Assembly: GCA_028456385.1 (NCBI GenBank)
Contig: JALNQF010000175.1
Span: 1 to 64,000 of the forward strand
Source of the DNA: Ophiosphaerella korrae
Taxonomy: Eukaryota > Ascomycota > Dothideomycetes > Pleosporales > Phaeosphaeriaceae
Direction: 5' to 3'
Length of the DNA stretch: 64,000 nt
The notes under the pieces are model-generated. The model searched no databases. It saw only the letters and a program-made list of their open reading frames with translations, and had not been told where the DNA came from. Positions 24,401 to 38,300 of this stretch are shown one piece after another. Each line of letters starts with the position of its first letter. The first letter of the stretch is position 1. A program made the translations under genes and the position numbers.

Positions 24401-27400
24401 TAATTATAAATAAGAACTAATACCTATTACTATAAATTAATATAATATAAGATAGGCTATAGAAAGTAAGAATCTTTACAAAATTAGATATCTAGAACGC
24501 CTACTACTAGATTAGAATTAAAGAAAGTAATAAATAGAAAATAGTATTTAGAATATAGTATAGACTATATAAATATTTAGTTATACTATTTAGCTTAATA
24601 AACGCACTAGTAGCCTTCTAAGAGAGAATTAATATAGTACTAAGAGAATACTTAAACGTATTTATATTTATATACTTAGATAATATCTTTATATTCTTAG
24701 AAACTAAAAAAGAATACGTATAATATATATATAAAGTACTAGAGAAATTAGTAAAAGCTAAAATATTTCTTAAGATAAGAAAATACAACTTCTATATAAA
24801 AGAAATAGATTTCCTTAGATTTATTATTAAACTAGGAAAGATTAAAATTAACCTAGAAAAGATTAGGTTAATTAATAAATAGCTAATACTAAAAAACCTA
24901 AAAGAGGTATAATAGTTTTATAAGCTAGCTAACTTTTATAAAAAGTTAATAGTAAAATAGTCTAAAGATATAGAACTAATAATAAAACTTATAAAGAAAG
25001 ATATACTATTTAAATAGATAAAAGAATAAAAAGAAGTATTTAATAAGATTAAGAAGAAATTTATAGAAAACCTAGTTATTAGAATATATAACTTAAACTT
25101 ACTAGTAATAGTAAAGATAGATATATCTAATTTAGTCTATAGAATAGTACTAATATAAGAAGACCTAGAGACTAAAAAGAAATACCTAGTTAAATACTTC
25201 TCTAAGAAAATAAAGCTAGTAGAGCTTAACTACTTAATCTATAATAAAGAAATACTAGTAATCTATAAAGTATTTAAATAATAGAGAGTATACTTATAAA
25301 AAGTAAAGTATTAGATAAAAGTCTATATAGACTATAAAAACCTTATAAGATTTATAATAAATAAGAAGTTATTATAATACTATATAAGATAGTAGGAGTT
25401 TCTATTAATATTTAATATAGAAATTATATATATAAAAGAGAAAGATAACTAATTTATAGATACTCTTAGTAGAAGACTAGACTTATAAGAAGAAGTAAGT
25501 ACTACTAGTATAGTTCTAGTTAAGAATAAAGAAAGATATCTAGTCCTAAATATACTTAAAATAGCTATAATACTTAAAAGAACAAGTAGTAAGCTAGATA
25601 AATAGATTTAGAAAGTAATATAGGAAGTATCTAAAGAGATAAAAAAACTAGAAATCTAAGAAGAACTACTATAAGCTTATAGAAGAACGTATATTCTAAA
25701 GAAAATCTAAAGAGAATTTATATAATAATTCTATAAATTACTAGTATATAGTTACTAAAGTATTAATAAAATATTAGATAGACTACTATAAGATTACTAT
25801 ATTCTAAAAGTAAGATAACTAGTAATAGAAGTACTATAAAACTATATAGAATACTATAAAAATAAATATAATAGATATATACTATATAGAATATTATAAC
25901 TAGTAAAAGTACTAGAATAACTATAAAGAGTTATTATAATAGACTTTATTATAAAACTACCTAAGTCTAAAGACTTAATATTAAGAATTAAGTATAATAA
26001 AATCCTAATAATAGTAGATAAACTTATAAAGTATATATACTTCTAACTATATAAGAAAAAGAGTAGAATAGAAGTTACTATATACTAAGTTTTAGGAACT
26101 ATAATTAGTTAATATAAACTACTAGATAAAATTATTATAGATAGAAATATATAATTTATATTAAAACTATAGAAAATAATAATAGCGTAATTAGAAATTA
26201 AATATATAATATCTATAGTATACTATCTATAGATAGATAGATAGTTAGAATAAATAAATTAGATAGTAGAATAGTACTTAAGATATTACCTTAACTATAA
26301 CTAGAACAATTAAGTATAACTACTACCTATAGTATAGTTAGGATATAATAGTGTAAAGAATATAGTAATAAGAGTATTACTTTTCTTTATAAACTATAGA
26401 TTTAAGCCTAATATATACTAGATACTAAGAAATTAGATATCTTAGTCTTTAAGAAGAGAAAACTTTACTAATAGACTTAAAGATATATATAACTAACTAA
26501 GATAAGATATAAAGTTTCTATATAATTAAATAATAGAATACTATAATAAGAAGTATAAATAAGGACCTTAATTTAGAGAAAGAGAAAAAGTATAGTTAAT
26601 TAGAAAGAATATTAAAAGTAAATAACCTAGTTTAAAACTAAACTATATTAAAATAAGACTATATAAAATAGAGAAAGAAGTTATACTAGTTATATTTAAA
26701 CTAAAGCTACTAAATAAGATAAATATATACTTAACTTTCTATATAGTACTACTTAAAATAGTACTATAAAATATAGAACTACTAGTATATAAAGTAAATA
26801 TATATAAAGAATAAGAAGAATAAGAAGTTAAAGAAATCTTAGTATACTAGTTCTATAATAGAAGAAACTACTACTTAGTAGAATAGATAGGTATAGATAA
26901 AAAAAGATAACTATAGGAAAAAATATAGGAACTAGAAGATAACTTTAACTACTCTAAGAAACTAAAAGACTACTAAAGTTAAAACTCTTTAGACTACTTT
27001 ATAGTAAACTAAAAAAATTAATATTACTAGTACTAAATAGAAAAGTATTAGAAACGTCTAATATAATAGGAGCTAGAGTAGCCTAAACTATATCTTTAAG
27101 GTTTATCTTAGCTTCTAAAGTATAAGACTATTTAGATAATTTAGTATTATTATAAGCCTTTATCTTATAAAAACGCTTAATATAAGAATAAAGATTTACT
27201 AGCTTATAAAGAGTTAGCTTATACTTAGCTTTAGCTTCTATAAGCTATAATAATAGTATCTCTTAAGCTTAGTTAATAGCTTACCTTATATAACTTAGTA
27301 AGAAGAGACTATATAGAAATTAAATACTTATACTCTATAAGAGAAATACTAGATAGTATATACTTATATTAAATATTAGCTAGAATATACTTACTATAGT

Positions 27401-27629
27401 ATTTACTATCCTTTAAAGATATAAGATAAGTAAGCTTTAATTAAGTATAATAGGCGTAAAGAAATATTTTAACTCTATTACAAGTAATGTAAGTAATAAG
27501 AAAGAGTTTATTATAATTAGAACGTAAAGATATAGAGAATAATAAAGAATTAGAAATAAATAAAGAAACTAGACTAATAACTTTAGGCCTAGAGTAAAGA
27601 AATAAGAACTTACTTAGAGAAGGGAATAG

Positions 27630-28128
27630 TGTTATAACTATAATAAGAAGAAACTAATTTAAACTAATTAGCTTTACTATAGATAATAACAACGTATATA
27701 ACTTATAGAGAAATAAGCTAGACTAAGAAGCTAACTATAATAGAGATATATAATAAATTTATAATTTATAATCTTAGTAAATATAAAGTATAAAGCTAAG
27801 TATATAATAAATTTATAATTTATAATTTTAGTAAATATAAAGTAAAAAGCTAAGTACGTAATAAATTCGTAATTTATAATCTTAGTAAATATAAAGTATA
27901 AAGTTAGCTAAGAGGCCTAAGTATATAGTTAGTAGTAATACGTATTATTAAGATAGTATTAGTAATTTAATCCTTTAACTATAAAACGCTAGTATAAGAT
28001 AGTTATAAAATATCTTTTACTATTTATAGTTATTATAAATCCCTTATATAAGCTTTTACTATTACTTTATAATCTACTAACTACTTCTAATATAAGTACT
28101 TATAGTTAATAATAAGAGACCTATTATA
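27630..28128 (+). repeat. 3' LTR of A6, three-copy minisatellite form
   Basis: It starts TGTTATAAC after the purine tract AGAGAAGGGAATAG and ends CCTATTATA. It is 55 bp longer than its 5' partner because it holds three copies of the 54-bp unit (starts 27751, 27805, 27859) instead of two. Confidence 0.85.
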
Positions 28129-31100
28129 CTATATACTAGAGAAGTATAAATAATATAAAGAGATTAAGATACTCTAAAGATTTTAGTAAAAGTTAAATAA
28201 AGATTATAAGATTATATCTTTTTTAAGTAAATAGCTAATACTAGATATATATCTAGACGCTATAATACTATTAATACTAAAAGACTTATTAAACTCTTAG
28301 TAAAGATAAAAAGAGAAAAAATAAAAGTATTAGTAGATTTAGAGTTATTTATAAACCTAATTATACCTAAAGTAGTAAAATAAGTAAGACTCTAACTATA
28401 AGTAAAGAAGATACTATATCTAATCTATATTATAAATAGATAACTAATACTAAGAAACTTAATAGTTAGTAATAAAGTAACTATAGAGATTATTATTTAA
28501 AGATATAGTATAAAGATTACTCTAGATATATTAGTTTTAGCTAATAAAAATATTATACTAGGACTTCTATAGCTATAAGAGTTTAATCCTAAAGTTAATT
28601 AGAAAAACTAGAACTTCTTATTTAATAACTATAAAGACGTATATAGATCTAAGCCTATATATTAGTAGTATTTAATAGTAAATAAAAAGGTACTATATAA
28701 GATAATAGCTTTAATAGTAACTTATTAAGAAAGAATAAGTAACTCTATAAGTACTAGTAAGGTGCTAAGCTAAGAAATAAGAGTAGAGGAGTAATATATA
28801 ACTCTTAAAATCCTAAAATAATATAAGAAGTTTAGCTACTTATTTATAAAAGAGATAGATATACTAGTATTACCTAAGTACTAACTCTAGGACTATATAA
28901 TTAAGTTATAAGAAAGAAAAGAGCTACCTTTTAGGCCTATTTACTAATTAATAGAGAGTAAATTAGTAATACTCTAAAAAAGACTAAATAGAAACCTAAA
29001 GAAAAGATATATATAAGAATCTTTATTATTAGTAGGATTTCTAATTCTTTTTATACTAAAGAAGAAAAAACTACTAAAGATATATATAGACTACTAAAAG
29101 CTAAATAATATTATAGTAAAGGACTAATACTTACTACTAAATATAGATAAACTCTAAGATAAGCTAAGCTAAGCTAAGATTTTTACAAAGCTAAACCTAA
29201 AAGATAGATACTACTTAATAAGAATTAAAGTAAGTAAAGAGTAGAAAATAGTATTCTAAATACGCTATAGATATTATAAGTATATAGTAATACTCTTTAG
29301 ACTAATAAATATACTAGTAACGTTCTAAAGACTAATTAATAATATATTATAAAAATACTTAGATAAGTTTATTATAGCCTACCTAGATAATATATAAATA
29401 TATTCTAAAGAAGAAGGTAAGTATATAGAGTAAGTAATAATAGTACTATAGTACTTAGACTAATATAACCTATAACTAAAGCTAAAGAAGTATAAATAGT
29501 ATAAGATAAAAGTAAAGTTTCTAAGATATATAATAGGTATTAATAAAGTTAAAATAAGCTAAAAAAAGATTAAAGTAGTAGAAGAATAAAAGGAACCTAA
29601 GATAGTTAAAAATATATAATTATTCTTAGAATTTATTAACTTTAACTAATACTTTATAAAGAAATTTTTAAAGAAAATACTACTACTTATAAAGCTTATA
29701 AAGAAAGATATAATATAAGAATAGAGAATAGAGTAGAAATAAGCTTATAAGGAACTTAAGTAAGCTTATATTATACTACTAGTTCTAAAGTAATTTTATA
29801 GTAATAAGACTCTAGTTATTAAAACTAATATATCTAATCTAGCTTATAGAGTAATAGCGCTATAATAGTATAAAAGAAAATAGTATCTAATTATATACTA
29901 TTTAGAAAAGTTTATAGAGTAAGAGAAAAGATATAATATATATAATAAGGAGCTACTAGTAATAGTTAATATACTTAAGTATTAGAGAGTATATACTAAA
30001 AGCGTAATAAAAGTAATTATTAAAATAGATTATAAGAACCTAATATACTTTATAACAAGTAAGAAGTTAAAAGATAAGTAGATATAATAGTTAGAACTAC
30101 TAGGATAATATAAATTTAAGATCTAGTACGTACTAAGTAAAAAAAAATAGCTAAGTAGATACACTTAGCTAAAGATATAATATTATAAGAAAGAGATAAG
30201 TAGTAAAAGAAGCTATACTCTAAGATAATAGATAAAGATACCTAGTACTAAATATATAACTTGTAAAAGAGTAAGAAATTAACAACCTAGTTAAGATTAT
30301 AAATAAAGTTCTAAAAGAATTATAAAAAGTAATTATATAATAATACTATAATAACCTAGTATATAAGTACCTAGAGATTATATAAACTATAGAACTAATC
30401 TAGAAAAACTATAGATTTAGTAAAATAAAGGAGAAAGTAACGTAGTTTATTAAAGAATATATAAATTACTAAAAGAATAAGTATAAGATATATATACTTT
30501 ATAAAGAAATATAAGTAATTAAGATACTAAAAGAACTATAAATAGACGTTATAATAGACTTTATTATAGAACTACTAATATTAAAAGACTTAGTAATAAA
30601 AATAAGATATAATATAATAATACTAATTATAGACTAATTTACAAAATATACTAAGATAGAGAAATTCTAAAGTAACTATATAGTAGATTAGCTAGAATAC
30701 GTACTACTAGACGTACTAATATAGAGATATAAGATACTAAAGAGTATTATTAGTAATAGAGATAAGCTTTTTATATCTAATTACTAGATAACGCTACTTA
30801 TAGTAATAAAGATAAAAAAGAAGCTATTAATAACTTATTATCTATAAATAGATAAATAAATAGAATAGACTAATAGAATATTAAAAACTTACTTAAGAAT
30901 TTATAGTAATTAGAAGTAAAATAATTAGGTATTACTATTACCTATAGTATAATTAGCTTATAATAATAAGTACTTAAAAGTAATAAGTAAAATACTATAT
31001 TTTATAAACTATAAGATATACCTTAATTTATTTAAGAGAATACTATAAGGACCTAAGATAAAAGTAGTATTAGTTAAAGTTAAAGATATATAAGAACTCT

Positions 31101-31740
31101 ATAATAAAATAAAATAAAAACTAGAAAAAGTTTAAAAATAAAGTGTTTTATATATTAATAGAAAATAAAAAATAGTACTTTAGCTAAAAGAAAGAGATAA
31201 AGTATATCTTTATATAAGAAATTTATAAATAAAGTAACTTAGTAAGAGACTAAACTATATAAAAGTTAAACTATTTTTAGTTAAAGAAAATAATAAGCTA
31301 GTTATATAAATACTAAAACTACTTAAAAATACTAAAGTATACTCTAAGTTCTATATAAGCTTACTAGAACTAGCTAAGCTAAAAATACTAGTATAGTAAC
31401 AATTCTAATATTAAAAGAAAGAAAATAATAAGTTTAAAGTTAAAGACCTATAGAGATATTAAGAAATAGGATATAACACCTTCTAAAGTATATAGTTTCT
31501 CTAGAAGTAGCTAGTAAAATAGAAAGGCTACCTAGTAAGTAAAAATATATAAGAACCTAAAGCTAATCTATAGAATTATTAGTAGGTACTTAAGAAAGTA
31601 AAAAATAAGTACTATATACTAAGATATATAAGATATACAAAGCTATAGCTAGGATATAATAGATATATTAGTAGTAAAAGTTTAATAATAAGCCTAACTA
31701 TATAGAGTCTATAAAGCGCCTTTAGTTATAATAAAATTAT
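28129..31740 (+). mobile_element. Family B Ty3/Gypsy chromovirus fragment (protease to chromodomain)
   Basis: Reading through RIP stops gives a protease-like stretch (about 28330-28400), RT (about 28960-29650, A-YLDN-I box about 29378-29405), RNase H (about 29800-30110), integrase (about 30340-30900) and a C-terminal chromodomain (about 31430-31620, with KGYL and EP..NLQN words typical of the fold). No gag or LTR is present on the left: the sequence starts where the A6 3' LTR ends. On the right it passes into a partial family C LTR at about 31741. RT sequence differs clearly from family A, so this is a separate family. Confidence 0.85.
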
Positions 31741-34700
31741 CTAATAATATAATAAAGGTTTTCTAAATACTTAAGACTTTTATAAACTCTAGTATAAGTT
31801 AAAGGAGTAAGGCTAATATACTAAAGATTATAATATTATATAGTTATAGTCTAAAGTAAAGCTAATATACTATATAGGCGTATAAAAGGCTTAATACTTA
31901 TAAAGAGAGTAAAGTAAGTATTATTCTCTTTTAGATACTAGTAGTACTATTAAATATTATCTATTACCTCTTTACTATTTCCTAAAGCCTATAGTAAGTA
32001 CTATTATCTTCTAGCTACTTCTTAATATAATAATACTTCTTTACTAATAGTTTAGAGATAATAATAATATAATCTTTATAATAGGCTATAATAATAAAAG
32101 AAAATATATAGTTAATAGTTAAATAAAATACTATATAGAGTATAAGTAGTACGTAGCTAGGTTATATACTAAGTATACTAGTAATAATTAAAGAATATAT
32201 TTATAAAGTAACTACTAAATATAATAAGTTAGCTTAACTATATATACTCTATACTCTAGAGAATAAGATTATATATCTAGAATAAGAATAAACTACTCTT
32301 TATACTATAACTCCTAAGAATAACTTTAAAGTTACTATTATTACTTTATAAAAGTATAATATAGACTCTTTAGTTAATAATACGTATATAAAGTATATAC
32401 TCTACTCTAAAGAGCTTATAGTATATAAAAGTAAATCTCTAAAAAAATACTAAGAGTACTACTACTTATATAAAATAGTATTTTACTTTATACTCTAAAA
32501 CTTTAAAGTAAAAAAAAATAAAGTCCTTTAGGCTATATAATACCTTAAGGGAGACCTACGTAAATAATAGTATACGTATATTAAGTATAACCTAAATATA
32601 GATAAGTCTCTTACTTAAGAGTACTTTAAAAAGTACTTACTTAACCTACTCTTAGACTCTATTAATTATAGCCTAGAAGTAGTAATAGCGTATACTATAG
32701 CTACTTAATATAAAAAATAAAGTATAAGATCTTTTACTAAATATCTAGATATCTTTAAAAACTAGCTTCCTTAGTATATAGAAGAATAAAGGATTTAGTA
32801 CTTCTTTTTAAAACTATAGTCTAAACTATAAAAAGTAATTACTAACTACTATTAGGTCCTAGTAATAAGAGAAGACCTTATTACTTTAAGCTTAATACTT
32901 AAGCGTAATTTATATAATATAATAAAATTACAAGAGCTTTATATAAATAGTATAAGTAAAGAAAACTTAAAAAAGGCCTAAATAAAGAGAGATATAAAGA
33001 ACTCTTAAAATAAGTTAGTAGATAAGTCTACTATTAAATACTTTAAGTACTATAAAAAGAGATACTATACTAGTAAGTACTATAGTAGTAACTCTAACTA
33101 TATTCTAGTCTATATAAACTAAATAAGAAAAGGCCTAGCTTTATTATTAGCTCTAGAATAGTAAAGTATAGATTAATTAATATTTTACTAAGTCTATAGC
33201 GTATATATAGTGTAGCTTTAGGCTTAGAGCTAGAAATAAAACTTTAGGTTATTTTAGACTCTTAAGTAGACGTTAGTCTTATTAGTTAGTAGACTATAGT
33301 AGAAATAAGACTAAAACTAATCTAAGATACTAAGCTCTCTAGACTAGGCTAGATAGGAGCGTAAAAGTAGAATACCTATACTACTTATAAGCTTTAAGTG
33401 CGCCTTACTAATAATAATAAAGTAATATATAAGTCTAAGATTATAGTATATAGAGTAGATAAAAAGAGAGTAGTACTTTTTTTTAGAAATCTTTTTCTTA
33501 AATAAAAAAGGATATAACTTAACTATAGATTATAAATATAGCGTTAGAGATATACTTTTATTACTTAAGTATAGTTATATATAACTAAAGAAATTATAAA
33601 GGCTTTAGGAGAAATATAAGTAGAACTATACTTACTAGAAGTACTTAAGACTAATATAATTAACTTAGAATATAATACGTATATTTATACTATATCTATA
33701 GCGTAAGAGTTACGTATTCTAGATATTTTATTAGAATACTATAACGTATTTAATAACGTTACTATATAGATACTATTTTACTTAAAGAACTCTAATTACG
33801 TAATCTTATTAATAGAAGAAAAAGAACTTTTTTATAAGCTACTCTATAATCTCTCTATATATAAGCTTAAGGTACTCTATATATATATAGAGAATATACT
33901 CTATAAAGGCTAGATACGTTATAGTAATAGTCTAGTAAAAGTACTTATCCTTTTTATCTTAAAGAAGGATAGAGCTTTACACCTCTATATTAACTACTAT
34001 AGCCTAAACTTAGTTATAGTAAAAGATTAGTACCTACTCCTACTAATTAAAAAAATACTAGACTACTTATTAGGTATATAATACTATACTACCTTAGATT
34101 TTAAAGATACTTACTATAAGATTAGAATTAAATTAGGAGATAAGTAGAAAACTACTTTCTATACTTACTATAAGTATTTTAAATACCTAGTAATACCTTT
34201 TAAGCTAACTAATACCCCTACTAGCTTTTAAGCGTATATTAACAAAGTACTTAGTAAACTTCTAGATTATATCTATATAGTATACCTTAATAATATACTT
34301 ATATATACTTATAGTAATAATATTATATTATACTAGTACGCTATTTACTTTATACTTATAGTACTTAGAAGAGTAGAACTCTTTATAAACCTAAAGAAGT
34401 ATACCTTTATATCTAATAAAGTATATTTTCTAAGCTTTATTATTATAAAGTATAGTATCTACGCTAAACCTAAGCGTATTAAGACTATTATATAATAGCT
34501 AGAGCCTATAAGTATTAAAAAACTATAGTTATTTTTAAGTTTTATAAACTTTTACTAAAGATTTATTAAAAGGTATACTTATAAAATAGCTCTCTTTATA
34601 GACTTATTAAAAGAGAAGTAAGAATTCTATTAGCCTAGTATAGTATAAAAAGCTTTTAAATAACTTAAAGTATACTTTATAAGTATACCTATCTTATACT

Positions 34701-34905
34701 ACTATAACTTAGTACTACCTATTTACTTAGAGATAGATATATTAACTTTTATAATCTCTAAGATCTTATCCTAGCTTTATAAAGATAAGAAATAGTATCT
34801 AGTTACTTTTACTTTTAGAAAACTATAAGAAGTAAAACTAAACTATAAAATATATAATACTAAACTTCTTACTATTATTTATAGTTTTAAATAGTAGAGA
34901 TACTA
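31741..34905 (+). mobile_element. Family C Ty3/Gypsy element, truncated at both ends
   Basis: It opens with about 287 bp of LTR (31741-32027), matching the reverse complement of 41196-41480. Gag follows, with a single CCHC knuckle (about 33035-33083, Cys now Tyr), then a protease region (about 33420-33760) and RT (about 33930-34560) with a YLNN-I form of the catalytic box. Translation fades into RNase H and is cut at 34905 by the A7 LTR. Just after the LTR end comes TAATACTTCTTTACTAATAG. This could be a RIP-altered tRNA primer site that once began TGG. Integrase is absent from the window. Confidence 0.83.
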
Positions 34906-35363
34906 TATAATAGGTATACTAAAGTTAACTTCTTAATACCTAAAGAGTATTAGTAGATTATAAAGTAATAATAAAAGCTTATATAAAGATCTATAATAAC
35001 TATAAATAATAGAAGATATTTTACAACTATCTTGTATTAGCGTTCTATAGTTAAAGGATTAAATTACTAATACTATCCTAATAATACTTATATTATTAAC
35101 TATATACTTATACTAATCTATTTATATAATAGTATAGATTACTACTAATCTATATATATATAACTATAGATTACTTTAATCTATTTATATATTATTATAG
35201 ATTACTTTTAATCTATTTATATATAATTATAGATTACTACTACGTGTCCTAGTTATAAGTAGTTTTCTAATTAAAGTTATTACTTTACTTGTCTTATACT
35301 TTATTAGTACCTAAGTTAAGACTAATTAGTTCTATCTTAATTTCTCTTATTACGCCTATAATA
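34906..35363 (-). repeat. 3' LTR of A7
   Basis: In plus coordinates it starts TATAATAGGT and ends GCCTATAATA, and the purine-tract complement CTATCTCCTCCTCT follows. It carries three to four imperfect inverted units TAATCTATTTATA/TATAGATTA at about 35108-35235. Element strand is minus. Confidence 0.85.
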
Positions 35364-38300
35364 CTATCTCCTCCTCTAGATAAGTCCTAGTTTATCTATC
35401 CTAGAGCTAAAGTTATTAATCTAGTTTCTTTATTAATATAAAGTTCTTTATCCTCTCTTATACTTACTAAGTCTACCCTTTATTATCTTTAGTTAGCTAA
35501 TTATATACTATATTATAGTATAGCTATATTTCTTTATTCTTATTATAAATCTTTAAATCTTCTTTTAGAGTATATTTCTTTAAAATATAGTAAGGCTTAT
35601 AAGGCGTCTATTAATACTAATACTTATACGTTTTATAATTTCTCTAGTATATCTCTTATAGAATATAGGTTAATAATACTTACTTACGTATCTATACTTA
35701 TCTATAATAGGGAGAGCTATTAACTATACTTAAGATAAACTATCTAGATAGATTACTAAGGCTAAAAAAGAACGTAATTATATTCTAAGTATATAGGTAG
35801 AAAATTATACTTATCTAATCTATCTTTATAAGATAAAGGCCTTAAATAATAAGAAGTTTATTATATAAGCTACTTTTATTAAGTCTAAGCTTAATTTTAA
35901 GGCTATAGTAAAGGCTATTCCTATTATATTAGGTGTTCCTAATACCTCTCTATCTATTAGTAGTAGTATTAATTTTCTTAGTTTACTATAAAGTACTTTA
36001 GAGGGTTTTAATTTTAGAACTCCTTTAGTTTCTTAGAGTAATTAAGATTATCCTCTAGTTCCTATATTTTCTCTTATAGTTGTCCTTTTTTATCTATACT
36101 TATCTATTCTACTAAGTAGTAGTTTCTTCTATTATAAAACTAGTACTATAAGATTTCTTTAACTTCTTATTCTTTCTATTCTCTATACGTATTTACTTTA
36201 TATACTAGTAGTTTTACTTTTTATAGTACTTATTCTAGTAGTACTACATAGAATATTAAGGATATTCTTATTTTATTTAGTAGCTTTAGTTTAAATATAA
36301 CTAGTATAACTTCTTTCTTAATTTTATATAGTCTTATCTTAATATAATCTAGTTTTAGACTTAGTTATTTACTTTTAATATTTTTTTATACTAACTATAC
36401 TTTTTCTCTTTCTTTAAATTAAGGTTCCTTTTTATATTTCTTATTATAGTATTTTACTATTTAATTATATAAGAATTCTATATCTTATCTTAGTTAATTA
36501 TATATATCTTTAAGTCTATTAGTAAAGTTTTCTCCTCTTAGAGACTAAGATATCTAATTTCTTAGTATCTAGTATATATTAGGGTTAAATCTATAGTTTA
36601 TAAAGAAGAGTAATACTTTTATTATTATATTCTTTATACTATTATATACTAACTATACTATAAGTAGTAGCTATACTTAATTGTTCTAGTTATAGTTAAG
36701 GTAATATCTTAAGTACTATTCTACTATCTAGTTTATACGTTCTAATTATCTATCTATTTATAAGTAGTATACTATTAATATTATATACTAGATTTCTAGT
36801 TATACTATTATTATTCTCTATAGTTTTAATATAAATCGTATATCTCTATCTATAATAATCTTATTTAGTAATCTATATTAACTAATTATAGTTCTTAGAA
36901 TCTAATAAATAGTAACTTCTATCTTACTTTTCTCTTTATATAGATAGAAGTAGAAGTACTTTATAAGTTTATTTACTATTATTAAGATTCTATTATATTT
37001 AACTCCTAATATTAAGATTTTAGACTTTAGTAGTTTTATAATAAAGTCTATTATAATAACTCTTTATAGTTATTCTAGTATCTTAATTAGTTATAGTATT
37101 TTATATAGTATATATCTATTATATTTATTTCTATAATATTCTATATAGTCTTATAGTACTTCTATTACTAGTTATCTTACTTTTAAGATATAGTATTCTT
37201 TTAGAAGTTTATCTAATATTTTATTAATACCTTAATATCTATATACTAGTAATTTATAGAATTATTATATAAATTCTCTTTAAATTTTTCTTAGAATATA
37301 TATTCTTCTATAAGCTTATATAAGTTCTTCTTAGATCTCTAGTTTCTTTATTTCTTTAGATACTTTTTATATTACCTTTTAAATCTATTTATCTAGCTTA
37401 CTACTTATTCTTTTAAGTATTATAGCTATTTTAGGTATATTTAGGACTAGATATCCTTCTTTATTCTTAACTAGAACTATACTAGTAGTACTTACTTCTT
37501 CTTATAAGTCTAGTCTTCTACTAAAAGTATCTATAAATTAGTTATCTTTTCTTTTTATATATATAATTTCTATATTAAATATTAATAGGAATTCCTACTA
37601 TCTTATATATTATTATAGTAATTCTTTATTTATTATAAATCTTATAAGATTTTTATAGTCTATATAGACTTTTATCTAATACTTTACTCTTTATAAGTAT
37701 ACTCTTTATTATTTAAATACTTTATAGATTACTAGTATTTTTTTATTATAGATTAGATAATTAAGTTCTACTATTTTTATCTTTTTAGAGAAGTATTCGA
37801 CTAAATATTCTTATTTAGTTCTTTTATCTTCTTGTATTAGTACTATTCTATAGACTAAGTTAAATATATTTATTTTTACTATTACTAGTAGGTCTAAGTT
37901 ATATATTCTAATAACTAGGTTTTCTATAAACTTTTTCTTAATCTTATTAAATACTTTATTATATTCTTTTATTTATTTAAATAGTATATCTTTTTTTATA
38001 AGTTTTATTATTAGTTTTATATCTTTAGACTATCTTACTATTAACTTTCTATAGAAGTTAGCTAGCCTATAAAATTATTGTACCTCTTTTAGGTTTTTTA
38101 GTATTAGCTATTTATTAATTAACCTAATCTTTTCTAGGTTAATCTTAATTTTTCCTAGTTTAATAATAAATCTAAGGAAATCTATTTCTTTTATATAGAA
38201 CTTGTATTTTCTTATTTTAAGAAATAATTTATTTTTTACTAGTTTTTCTAGTACTTTATATATGTATTATACGTATTCTTCCTCTATTTCTAAAAATATA

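Larger units (their letters stand above)
21036..28128 (+). mobile_element. Family A copy A6 (diverged LTR subtype), LTR to LTR, RIP-mutated
   Basis: The copy is 7.1 kb with LTRs of 444 and 499 bp. The interior follows A1: gag and CCHC knuckles (about 22440-22580), protease (about 23750-23810), RT (about 24310-24900, YLDN box about 24671-24697), RNase H, integrase (about 25740-26400) and chromodomain tail (about 26815-26990). The region between chromodomain and 3' LTR is more diverged than between A1 and A3. The left flank is A5 and the right flank is family B. The flanking pentamers TTATA and CTATA are similar but not identical, so no firm target duplication is claimed. Confidence 0.88.

Noticed and set aside
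21031..28133. TTATA/CTATA as a target duplication of A6
   Set aside because: The two flanks belong to different repeats (A5 and family B), so the near match in TA-rich DNA is probably chance.
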